From NCBI GenBank assembly GCA_021151605.1, contig JAGKWZ010000032.1, forward strand, positions 1-32,246: 32,246 nt of DNA, given 5' to 3'. Each line of letters starts with the position of its first letter. Positions within the stretch are counted from its first letter, which is position 1. The DNA comes from Verrucomicrobiaceae bacterium. GTDB taxonomy: Bacteria > Verrucomicrobiota > Verrucomicrobiia > Verrucomicrobiales > Verrucomicrobiaceae. The notes under the pieces were generated by a model. That model was not told where the DNA came from. It did no database searches and saw nothing but the letters and a program-made list of their open reading frames with translations. A program made the position numbers and the translations under genes. Of this stretch, positions 17,701 through 23,386 are shown piece after piece.

Positions 17701-18223
17701 CCGTCGGAGTGAAGTAACGATCCATCAGCACGAGCAGGCGGTCGCTATGCATGGCGAGAGATGTCCCGAACTGAAAACTGCCATCCTTTGTGATCTCTGA
17801 TCCTGGACGCAGCGTCTGCACCAGCACCCAGCGATCGCCCTGACGGTGAAACAGCCTGATCAGGCCCTGGAGATTGGCTTTCCCTTCTCGCAGCACGGTG
17901 GGTTCACCCAGCTCCGAGACCGCTAGCCAGTCACCCTGGAGCACGAGGTGGCCTGGCACCACATCCTGCGGGGGCAAAGTCTGAACTGTGGACCAAACGC
18001 CAGCTTGTCTCCGGCACATCAAGACCTTTCCCACATAAGGTTGGGCAACGGCTGTCGATTCCAGCGCTGCCCATTCCCCATCAACTACCATCTTTTTAGA
18101 GGCGAGGTTTTGAAACGGCAAAAGGTCGCTGATCCGCTGCTCCTGGCGCATCTGGGCGGTGGCATGGGTTGCCATGAGAAGCAGGGCAAGCGCGGGCAGG
18201 AGGCTGGTCGGGATGGCACGCAT
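14726..18223 (-). CDS. Giant secreted multi-domain (propeller/Ig-like) protein
   Basis: This 1165-residue exported protein starts at 18223, where AAAAGGAGGTC precedes an ATG opening a signal peptide (MRAIPTSLLPALALLLMATH, cut near ATA-QM). Residues about 25-385 contain repeated blades such as GTSLAMHSDRLLVLMD and GDWLAVGDYASL, resembling FG-GAP/integrin-type beta-propellers. An ASH/Hydin-like domain (about 393-530) and an Ig-like domain (about 534-609, with YRWLRDGVEMPGQNG and HAGSYTLEV) follow. A putative-Ig (He_PIG-like) stretch near 740-795 reads GLPPGLTLHNAALEGTFTKA. Residues about 803-1165 match the C-terminal module of the protein at 417-4499. No sorting signal is visible. It is probably a surface or extracellular protein; its ligand is unknown. 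Confidence 0.85.
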   Translation of the reverse strand: MRAIPTSLLPALALLLMATHATAQMRQEQRISDLLPFQNLASKKMVVDGEWAALESTAVAQPYVGKVLMCRRQAGVWSTVQTLPPQDVVPGHLVLQGDWLAVSELGEPTVLREGKANLQGLIRLFHRQGDRWVLVQTLRPGSEITKDGSFQFGTSLAMHSDRLLVLMDRYFTPTDGTESEVIDSTLHSYRLRGGSWQLEQVIDDDLLDRTNGIWSPSLSLKGDWLAVGDYASLSQDWQPNGAVHLFRLQKSRWKLVQTLVPPVDSPAQMFGTQVALADEGHLLITTQLGVVDSCWDGKQWSTPAKVEIGFTDEGVPLFSRGTPTLAVHGKTAAVKVNSSLHLLTLTEQGWRQMRQIPVHVNASELALSADTLLFASDFMSMIQKWRAISFLTLADLEVRLGRVQVQSGNSRQLPVPPVIAAGSEVVWQPQLEGNEVPFTVSNVSTGLMPRPVASLSGEMATSFEIIPQTATPALLAPGEQMTFFLRPRNGALVTDSPLTVTFSTSGAVPDYSFKLRWKLPSGPLQGSPLVSLMAADFWQLGQPVHLAPNITGMPVSAAPTYRWLRDGVEMPGQNGAVLSLPEVKPEHAGSYTLEVRQQGITTTSDSCRIVVFDPTEQIVRMSDGELARITPRYWGSAKITWLNPQTSPYLAGITLPTLTILDGRWIAPSGMSELEAIAAVVDPVSQTELAWKVIGRFRLVSEGRKPTFTTFHSSFYAVGDSIGETVVFPNHARDLYGGRSAWPGSRVTASGLPPGLTLHNAALEGTFTKAGIYPVTWRLQDASGAWSDPVVSEFMVGPPSPKWDAGLHVGWVGGTGDGPGKVEVRLEVGGSFSGVIQMPGATRRFAGRLKEVPEAPGEFVSVIPIPKLPGTQGTKVQIGSFPSQAKLQVIVIVNLESEPDEVHWTAALQHRPRRPAPISPEQIGAYNVLIDNAGTPYDERDSPSGTGFMRVTVSPAHTAQVVGTLPDGTGITAACHVMRDDYNLMILPFYQEDRGAGNLLGGQIQIGIPEQPLVVAGVSLSWKKRPTRLYPEGFDISLIGEGWRYIPPPAGVLLLSEAADLPGNAFCQTDHLEGIFRLTRDHRGVPHSTRSGSRLKSIQFHAPLGFFSGQMSVISDPDSKLPKVTRETKFYGLVLPPSSMGGGFYFFPESPQGGLRSHQLRLGSF

Positions 18224-18299
18224 GACCTCCTTTTGACAGGAACCGCACTTTCCTGACAGGTTATTCACTCCTGTCATGAAGAAACCTACTGCTCCGCTG

Positions 18300-18348
18300 G
18301 TAGTTCGGCCTTCAGGCCGTGTGGAGGGCGGGCTAAAGCCCGAACTAC
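18300..18348. repeat. REP-like extragenic palindrome
   Basis: The arms GTAGTTCGGCCTTCAGGCCG (18300-18319) and the complement of GTAGTTCGGGCTTTAGCCCG (18329-18348) are imperfect inverted copies around a 9-base centre. Each arm contains its own small palindrome (GGCCTTCAGGCC and GGGCTAAAGCCC). This nested layout is typical of REP/RAYT-mobilised elements, and GTAGTTCGGGCTTTAGCCCG-type repeats occur in other GC-rich bacteria to my knowledge. The right end supplies the stop codon of the ferritin-like gene. No RAYT transposase gene is in the window. Confidence 0.75.
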
Positions 18349-19127
18349 GAACGACGGTCCCAAAGAAGGCTGCTTTCGTGGGGAAGATGAGTCGAAGATG
18401 GCCCGAGCTTCACGACCTCCGCCTCCAGCCTCTCCTGGTAACGTGTCCAGGCTTGCAGGCAGCGCTGGCGGAAGTCGGCGGGATTCACGCCGAGGGCGCG
18501 GAGGGTGTGGCGATGGTCCCAGGCGACGACGGTGGCGGTGATGGCGTGAATGACCTGGAACTGGGCACGCCAGAGCCAGCGGCCGAGATCATTGAAGGTG
18601 GCGATCCGCTCGCTGAGGAAGTCGCGCTGGAAGGCGAGGTGCTTCATCTCATCGCGCAGGAGCTTGTGGGAGACTTTGTTCACCACGGGGTCGGAGCAAC
18701 GGAGGTAAAGCGTGCCGAAATAGACCTCGGCGATGAGTTCCGCCGTGAGCAGCACCTGGATGGCGAACTCGAGATTCACGAGAAAGCGCAGGCGGCGAAA
18801 GACGGAGTTCGTCCATTGCTTCGTGAGCAGCTTTCCGCCGAGGTGCTCCACGGTGCGGGCGAGCAGTCGGGAGTGGCTTTGCTCCTCGGCGACGAAGAGG
18901 TCGATGGCTCGCTGATAGCCTCGGAAGTTCTCCAGCGGGGCGACCTCGCGGGCATAGCGTCGGAGGCGAGAACCGGTGCCGGATTCGCCGAGCTGGAAGG
19001 TGGCGATGGAGGCGGCGAGCGGCACGCGAGTGGCGTCTGGCAAAGTGCAGGGCTCGGTGGGGAGTTCGAGGGTGTCGTTCAGGCGCGTGTTGCGCTCGAA
19101 GTGGGTGATCCAGGCTTGGGTGTTCAT
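18345..19127 (-). CDS. Ferritin-like diiron-carboxylate protein
   Basis: This 260-residue helical protein has two ExxH metal motifs typical of the ferritin-like superfamily: E82-Q-S-H85 in FVAEEQSHSRLL and E160-M-K-H163 in LLRDEMKHLAF. An intervening helix, LLTAELIAEVYFGTLYL (E130, E134), could give the bridging glutamates. Such four-helix proteins bind two irons and act as oxygenases, oxidases or iron-storage proteins; the substrate cannot be told here. It lies 26 bases downstream of ispH on the same strand and is probably co-transcribed with it. Its TAG stop is inside the REP-like repeat, so the last few residues (DRRS) may have been reshaped by insertion of that element. Confidence 0.75.
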   Translation of the reverse strand: MNTQAWITHFERNTRLNDTLELPTEPCTLPDATRVPLAASIATFQLGESGTGSRLRRYAREVAPLENFRGYQRAIDLFVAEEQSHSRLLARTVEHLGGKLLTKQWTNSVFRRLRFLVNLEFAIQVLLTAELIAEVYFGTLYLRCSDPVVNKVSHKLLRDEMKHLAFQRDFLSERIATFNDLGRWLWRAQFQVIHAITATVVAWDHRHTLRALGVNPADFRQRCLQAWTRYQERLEAEVVKLGPSSTHLPHESSLLWDRRS

Positions 19128-19142
19128 TGGTTTTGTTATTTG

Positions 19143-19170
19143 GTTCTCTGTTCTCAGTTCTCGGTTTTCA
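19143..19170. repeat. Tandem heptamer repeat at the 3' end of ispH
   Basis: Four 7-base units in a row read GTTCTCT, GTTCTCA, GTTCTCG, GTTTTCA on the plus strand. They cover the last codons and stop codon of ispH (TGA at 19154-19156) and the gap to the next gene. Similar 7-base tandem arrays (STRR type) are known from cyanobacteria. The repeat changes the C-terminus of IspH to KTEN. Confidence 0.65.
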
Positions 19171-20002
19171 TTTGGCGGAGGCGGTCCATCACGGCGGTGA
19201 CGGTTTCATCGAGGGTGGAGGTGCCGGCGGTGATGCCGACATCGCCGACGTCGGTGAACCATTCTTCGCGGAGGTCGTCGGGCGTCTCGATCTGGTGGGC
19301 GCGGGCTCCGAGTCGGGTGGCTTTTTCGGCGAGTTGGCGGGTGTTGTTGCTGTTGCGGCCGCCGATGACGATCACGACTGGGCAGCGCTGGCAAATCTCC
19401 TCCAGGGCGGTTTGACGCTGCTTCGTGGGATGGCAGACGGTATCGACAAAGCGCACCTCGGCTCGCGGATGCTGGCGTTTGATGGCGGCGACGAGTTCCA
19501 GCACTCGATCCAGCGGCTGCGTGGTCTGGGAGATCACGCCGAGTCTCGTCGAGGCAGGAATCTGGAGCACATCGACCTCATCGAGCACGACACTGGCTTC
19601 CGGGAAATCGCCGATCAAGCCACACACCTCCACGTGCTGCCGCTGGCCGATGACGATGGGGTGGTAACCTTCCTGCACGAGGATGGCGAGCGCCTGGTGC
19701 GCCTTCCGCACGAGCGGGCAGGTCGTGTCCGTGACGGTGTGGCCCGCTTTTTGCCAAGCCTGCCGCTGCACATCCGCCGCGCCATGGGCGGTGATGACGA
19801 CGCGCTGAGTGGTGGCAGAGTCATGCGCTTCGAGCTGTCCAGCGCGGACGCCGAGCGTCTTCAAATGGGCATCGACGACGGGATTGTGGACGAGTTGTCC
19901 GAGGATGGTGACTGGTTCGCGCATGGCGGCGTCATGCGTGGCGCGGAGGGCATCGCGCACGCCGAAGCACATGCCGTGGTGTTGGGCTAGGTGGAGGTTC
20001 AT
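19154..20002 (-). CDS. ispH: 4-hydroxy-3-methylbut-2-enyl diphosphate reductase
   Basis: This 282-residue Fe-S enzyme performs the last step of the MEP isoprenoid pathway, reducing HMBPP to IPP and DMAPP. The three cluster cysteines are at C12 (HHGMCFGVRDAL), C95 (TTCPLVRKAH) and C190 (DTVCHPTKQRQ), close to the positions in E. coli (12, 96, 197). Substrate residues H39 (GQLVHNP), H73 (TAHGA), H123 and E125 (RQHVEVCG) are present. The start at 20002 (MNLHLAQHHGMC) gives the standard N-terminus; the open frame upstream to 20068 runs through a repetitive leader and is rejected. A CTTTGTGATACAAAG palindrome lies 54 bases upstream, so the adjacent winged-helix regulator may control it. Confidence 0.95.
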   Translation of the reverse strand: MNLHLAQHHGMCFGVRDALRATHDAAMREPVTILGQLVHNPVVDAHLKTLGVRAGQLEAHDSATTQRVVITAHGAADVQRQAWQKAGHTVTDTTCPLVRKAHQALAILVQEGYHPIVIGQRQHVEVCGLIGDFPEASVVLDEVDVLQIPASTRLGVISQTTQPLDRVLELVAAIKRQHPRAEVRFVDTVCHPTKQRQTALEEICQRCPVVIVIGGRNSNNTRQLAEKATRLGARAHQIETPDDLREEWFTDVGDVGITAGTSTLDETVTAVMDRLRQMKTEN

Positions 20003-20009
20003 AGGAGAA

Positions 20010-20050
20010 GTTTGCGGTTGATGGCGATGGTTGGCGGTTGTTTGCAGTTG
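20010..20050. repeat. Degenerate GTT-rich short repeat before ispH
   Basis: GTT-headed units (GTTTGCG, GTTGATG, GTTGGCG, GTTGTTTGCA) recur with spacings of 7, 13, 7 and 10 bases. On the ispH strand this gives a C/A-rich, nearly G-free leader directly before the start codon. It resembles a decayed version of the heptamer array at the other end of the gene, and lacks a Shine-Dalgarno sequence. Confidence 0.45.
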
Positions 20051-20055
20051 TTTAG

Positions 20056-20070
20056 CTTTGTGATACAAAG
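20056..20070. promoter_or_regulatory. CTTTGT palindrome upstream of ispH
   Basis: CTTTGT-GAT-ACAAAG is a perfect dyad, followed by TTTGA exactly as in the site at 21082-21100. It lies between the regulator gene's stop codon and ispH, on the upstream side of ispH. It is probably a binding site for the winged-helix regulator encoded at 20089-20394. Confidence 0.6.
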
Positions 20071-20088
20071 TTTGAGAGCAAAAGGGGG

Positions 20089-20394
20089 TCAGGTTTCGGG
20101 TTTCAGGGTCTTCACGATGGATTCGAGGAGGTCTATGTAGCTCTTGAAGGCTTTGCTGCCTGCCGACGTGAGCTTGTAAGTGGTGCGGGGGCGGGTGCCG
20201 GAGTCGTCGCGCTCTTCCTGGACAAACTCAGCCGCCGTGAGGATGCGGAGATGCGTGATGAGATTGCCATCGCTCATGCCCAGCTCAGCCTTCAGATCCT
20301 GAAACGACCACTCCCCCCGCGAAGCCAGCAGCGTCATGATGGACAGCCGCGCCTTCTCGTGGATCGTCTTGTCGATCTGGTCGAAGTCGATCAT
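20089..20394 (-). CDS. Winged-helix transcriptional regulator (ArsR/MarR-like)
   Basis: This 101-residue DNA-binding protein consists almost only of a winged helix. The core is KARLSIMTLLASRGEWSFQD, LKAELGMSDGNLITHLRILT and a wing with TRPRTTYKLTSAGSKAF, matching the small 'HTH_34' type of ArsR/MarR-like regulators. A short C-terminal helix may dimerise. Its start codon overlaps the stop of the upstream membrane-protein gene (ATGA), so the two are translationally coupled. Three CTTTG-type palindromes flank the operon (20056, 21049, 21082), which fits autoregulation plus possible control of ispH. The inducer is unknown; there is no obvious cysteine metal site. Confidence 0.85.
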   Translation of the reverse strand: MIDFDQIDKTIHEKARLSIMTLLASRGEWSFQDLKAELGMSDGNLITHLRILTAAEFVQEERDDSGTRPRTTYKLTSAGSKAFKSYIDLLESIVKTLKPET

Positions 20395-21041
20395 TCCGCA
20401 GGCAGGGGCTCAGGTTTCTTGCTGAAGAGCACGGCGATGCCGTAGCCGATGTGGAGAAGGCCGAAGGTCAGGCCCATGGTTATCGAGGCAATTCGCGCAT
20501 CACTAAGCATCGGTAAATACTCTGAGTTTGAAGACCAGAGCCAAAATAGAAGTAATCCGGTGGCAAGGAACATCCAACCGAGCCTCACCAAAGATTGCGG
20601 TGAAAAACCTGATGCGGAGAGTAGAGCCAGCCCATAGCAAGTCGTCCAAATAAATGCGGTCAGAGAGAGGTTGTGAAAGTGTATAGCTAGACCGCATCCA
20701 AAAATACCTCCTGCTAGCAGTGCGGGAGTGACGGCCTTGAGGGCCATGCGCATTCCCGCAGAAACGAGCGTCTGTTCCCGTAGCTTTGCTTCACGTGATA
20801 AGTGCCAGAGATTCAGGGCAGAAACCACTACCAAAAGCGCCAGCCAGGAAGCCAAGAACTCTGTACTGGAAAGTCCAGCTCGCCCATCCGTCTCCGCCAA
20901 TATGCCGCGCGAGGCCAGAAAAAGCGCAAAGCCGCCACCTGAGAGCGCTGCCTTTACTGAGATCGCCCGATAGATGTGGGCTTTCTCCATCAGGGAACGG
21001 ATCACGCGGAGGTTTTCCAGGGCGGCTTGCTGGTTGCTCAT
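20391..21041 (-). CDS. Multi-pass membrane protein partnered with the regulator
   Basis: This 216-residue protein has about six hydrophobic segments, for example AALSGGGFALFLASRGIL, FLASWLALLVVVSALNLWHL, ALLAGGIFGCGLAIHF, a segment around FIWTTCYGLALLSASGF, and LGWMFLATGLLLFWLW. A short cytoplasmic N-terminus (SNQQAALENLRVIRSLMEKA) is amphipathic. No transporter motif is visible. The ATG at 21041 was chosen; a GTG at 21050 is in frame but overlaps the palindrome at 21049-21065. It is the first gene of a two-gene operon with the winged-helix regulator, a pairing that suggests the membrane protein is the main regulated product or the regulator's signal partner. Confidence 0.75.
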   Translation of the reverse strand: MSNQQAALENLRVIRSLMEKAHIYRAISVKAALSGGGFALFLASRGILAETDGRAGLSSTEFLASWLALLVVVSALNLWHLSREAKLREQTLVSAGMRMALKAVTPALLAGGIFGCGLAIHFHNLSLTAFIWTTCYGLALLSASGFSPQSLVRLGWMFLATGLLLFWLWSSNSEYLPMLSDARIASITMGLTFGLLHIGYGIAVLFSKKPEPLPAE

Positions 21042-21048
21042 GGCGATC

Positions 21049-21065
21049 ACTTTGTAATATAAAGT
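21049..21065. promoter_or_regulatory. CTTTG palindrome, promoter-proximal site
   Basis: ACTTTGTAATATAAAGT is a dyad with one mismatch in 7-base arms. It lies 7 bases upstream of the membrane-protein start codon, so occupancy would block the start of the transcript. It belongs to the same motif family as 20056-20070 and 21082-21100. Confidence 0.6.
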
Positions 21066-21081
21066 GTATGGCGCAAGGAGA

Positions 21082-21100
21082 AACTTTGTGATTCAAAGTT
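21082..21100. promoter_or_regulatory. CTTTG palindrome, distal site
   Basis: Perfect 7-base arms AACTTTG and CAAAGTT surround TGATT. The centre is 34 bases from the promoter-proximal site. The 3' flank TTTGA is shared with the site upstream of ispH. It probably binds the winged-helix regulator. Confidence 0.6.
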
Positions 21101-21112
21101 TGAGTCAAGCAG

Positions 21113-21229
21113 TCAAGATTTGGTCAAGATGGTGGCTCCCGAAGGGTGGTTAAGCAGCCGAATGTGGAGGATGAAGCCCACGAAAATGGCTACTCAGCCG
21201 AAAACCAGTGCACTAGCTCCTCCGACCAT
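21113..21229 (-). pseudogene. Possible small membrane ORF interrupted by TGA
   Basis: Starting 4 bases after the cystathionine-synthase-family stop codon, an ATG opens MVGGASALVFG, then a TGA, and the same frame continues as VAIFVGFILHIRLLNHPSGA and ends at a second TGA. Read through, it is a 38-codon single-helix membrane peptide. The TGA stands where a TGG (Trp) would fit. It may be a decayed small membrane-protein gene, a remnant of a larger gene, or chance. Confidence 0.25.
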
Positions 21230-21233
21230 CTGT

Positions 21234-22397
21234 TTAACCGACCGCCAGCGCCCGCTCGATATCTATCCAGAGGTCTTCGACATGCTCGATGCCGACAGAG
21301 AAACGAATGAGGCCGTCAGTGATGCCAGCGGCTTCGCGGACGTCCTTGGGGACAGAGGCGTGCGTCATGGTGGCAGGATGGCAGACGAGGCTTTCGATGC
21401 CGCCGAGGCTTTCGGCCTGGGTGAAGAGATGGAGTCGGCGGATGAAGGCGAGCGCCCCTTCCTGGGTGTGACCGAAGTCGGCGAGCATCATACCGCTGCC
21501 GCCAGTCATCTGCTTTTTCGCCAGATCATACTGTGGGTGGCTCGGCAGGAAGGGATAACGCACGGATTTTACGCGCGGGTGAGCTTCTAGTCGCGTGGCG
21601 AGTGTGAGCGCGTTGGCGTTGTGACGCTCCATTCGGAGGGCCTCGGTCTTCGCGCCGCGCGAGGTCAGCCAGGTGTCAAAGGGGCTGGGTTGCAGGCCGA
21701 GGGCTTTTTGGGCAAAGATCATCTTCTCCTGCCACTCGTCGGTGTTTGAGCAAACTGCGCCCCCGAGGGCATCGCTGTGGCCGTTGGTGTACTTCGTGGT
21801 GCTGAGCAGGGAGAGATCAGCCCCGAGATCGAGCGGCTTTTGCAGCAGGCTGGAGGCGAAGGTATTGTCCACGACGACGGCGGTGCCGACACTGTGGGCG
21901 ACGTCCGCCAGCGCGCGGATGTCGAGGATCTTCAGCAGCGGATTCGTGGGGGATTCGAGCCACAGCAGGGCGGGCTTTTGCTCTGCGATGAGGCCATAGT
22001 TGTCCGGGTTCGCGAGATCCACATACTGGATGCTAACGCCGAACTTCCGCAGCACGCGCTCGAAGAGGCGGTAAGTGCAGCCGTAGATATTTTGCTCCGA
22101 GATAATGGTGTCCCCCGCTTTCAATCCAAAGGCAATGGCGGTGATGGCGGAGACGCCGCTGGCGAAGATGGTGGCGTGTTTCGCGTTCTCCAGGCTGGCG
22201 AGCGTGGTCTGGAGATTGCGGAAGTTGGGGTTGCCGCTGCGGGTGTAATCAAAGCTGCCCGGGTTCCCCGTCTCGAAGGTCGAGGTCATGTAGATGGGCG
22301 GGATGACCGCACCGGTCTCGCTGCGGTAATCCTGGCCGATGTGGATGGCACGCGTCTCAAAACGGGCGTCGGCGGGCACAGTGGGGTCGTCTCTCAT
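21234..22397 (-). CDS. Cystathionine gamma-synthase-family PLP enzyme
   Basis: This 387-residue enzyme belongs to the Cys/Met-metabolism PLP family (MetB/MetC/CGL/MetZ). Visible motifs are the substrate loop FDYTRSGNPNFRNLQ, LLWLESPTNPLLKILDI, the PLP aspartate D177 (VVVDNTFAS) and the Schiff-base lysine K202 (LSTTKYTNGHSDALGG). The C-terminal ESLGGIESLVCHPATMTHAS is characteristic. MetB-type synthase and cystathionine gamma-lyase cannot be separated by eye. The start at 22397 (MRDDPTVPADARFETRAIH) is preferred; in-frame ATGs at 22418 and 22436 would add 7 or 13 residues. The gene is divergent from the DAG-kinase-like gene. Confidence 0.92.
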   Translation of the reverse strand: MRDDPTVPADARFETRAIHIGQDYRSETGAVIPPIYMTSTFETGNPGSFDYTRSGNPNFRNLQTTLASLENAKHATIFASGVSAITAIAFGLKAGDTIISEQNIYGCTYRLFERVLRKFGVSIQYVDLANPDNYGLIAEQKPALLWLESPTNPLLKILDIRALADVAHSVGTAVVVDNTFASSLLQKPLDLGADLSLLSTTKYTNGHSDALGGAVCSNTDEWQEKMIFAQKALGLQPSPFDTWLTSRGAKTEALRMERHNANALTLATRLEAHPRVKSVRYPFLPSHPQYDLAKKQMTGGSGMMLADFGHTQEGALAFIRRLHLFTQAESLGGIESLVCHPATMTHASVPKDVREAAGITDGLIRFSVGIEHVEDLWIDIERALAVG

Positions 22398-22494
22398 GGT
22401 GGGCGCGCATTCAAACATGGCATCAGGCAGATGCAAGGAGTGCGAGCATTGTCACTTGTGCCCGCTTGTATCTGGTTTCATAGGCGCGCCCGGC

Positions 22495-23385
22495 ATGTCC
22501 GACCGCATCCCTGTCATCCTGAATCCCGCCGCGCGTAGCACGCAAGCGGCAGCGCGTGAAATGGCGATACGCGCACTTTCTCCAGAACCAGAGCTGATCA
22601 TGACAACAGCACCCGGTGAGGCTACGGCCATTGCTGAAAAGCTGGCCCGTGAGGGACGCGGTCTTGTGGTGGCCGCCGGTGGCGATGGGACAATGAACGA
22701 GGTGCTGCAAGGCATCTGCCGCGTGAATGCGGGGCGTCCTCCTGGTGAAAAACACACCGCGCTGGGCGTGTTGCCCGTCGGCACGATGAATGTGTTTTCA
22801 CTAGAGCTGGGTTTGCCCTCATCAGACATGGCGGCTTGCTGGCAGCGGATCAGTGGCAGGCGCTATCGTGAAATCGATCTCTGGCTGGCCAATGAGCAAT
22901 ACTTTGTGCAGCTCGCTGGTGTCGGATTCGATGCTGAGATCATCCAGGAGACGCCGTGGGAACGGAAAAAGAAGCTCGGTCCGCTGAGCTATGTCGTGTC
23001 TGCCTTGCAGGTGCTGACACGCCAACCACCTGTGCTGACGGTAAAGATCGCGGGCCGCCCGGACATGCACGGCAGTGTCGTCTTGATCGGGTCAGGCAAG
23101 CACTACGGTGGACCCGTTAAGGTCTTCCCGAAGGCGGACAACCAAAACGGCCTGCTGGATGTGCTCATTTTCCGAAATCTGAGCGGCTGGGAGTTTGCCC
23201 AGATGGTCCGTGCGCTTCTTGAACGTGGCTATGATACAGCGCTGGACCTTGATTATCTTCAGGTGCGCGAGTTCACGGTCGTTGCTGACCCAGCAGCACC
23301 TTATGAGCTGGATGGTGAGTTGATTCAGGAGACGACTCCCGTGGTTTTTAAAGCCGCACCTTTTAGGCTTCAGGTGGCTGTCTGA
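22495..23385 (+). CDS. Diacylglycerol-kinase-family lipid kinase (DgkB/YegS/LCB5)
   Basis: This 296-residue protein starts at MSDRIPVILNPAARS, the usual N-terminus for the family. The nucleotide-binding motif GGDGTMNEVLQG is at 62-73 and LGVLPVGTMNVFSLELGLP follows. A second beta-rich domain contains FVQLAGVGFDAEI, KHYGGPVKVFPKA and the closing LDGELIQETTPVVF. Family members phosphorylate diacylglycerol or related lipids at the inner membrane surface. It ends one base before the stop of the convergent PhoR-like kinase. Sitting beside the PhoB/PhoR and PlcP/glycosyltransferase genes, it could recycle diacylglycerol to phosphatidic acid. The exact lipid substrate is not shown by the sequence. 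Confidence 0.88.
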   Translation: MSDRIPVILNPAARSTQAAAREMAIRALSPEPELIMTTAPGEATAIAEKLAREGRGLVVAAGGDGTMNEVLQGICRVNAGRPPGEKHTALGVLPVGTMNVFSLELGLPSSDMAACWQRISGRRYREIDLWLANEQYFVQLAGVGFDAEIIQETPWERKKKLGPLSYVVSALQVLTRQPPVLTVKIAGRPDMHGSVVLIGSGKHYGGPVKVFPKADNQNGLLDVLIFRNLSGWEFAQMVRALLERGYDTALDLDYLQVREFTVVADPAAPYELDGELIQETTPVVFKAAPFRLQVAV

Positions 23386-23386
23386 G

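Noticed and set aside
18276..19415. 379-codon open frame on the plus strand
   Set aside because: It runs antisense over the ferritin-like gene and the REP-like repeat. The minus strand encodes recognisable ExxH motifs, while this frame reads as low-complexity Glu/Gly/Val sequence.
19127..19990. 287-codon open frame on the plus strand
   Set aside because: It is the antisense shadow of ispH, which has all three cluster cysteines on the minus strand.
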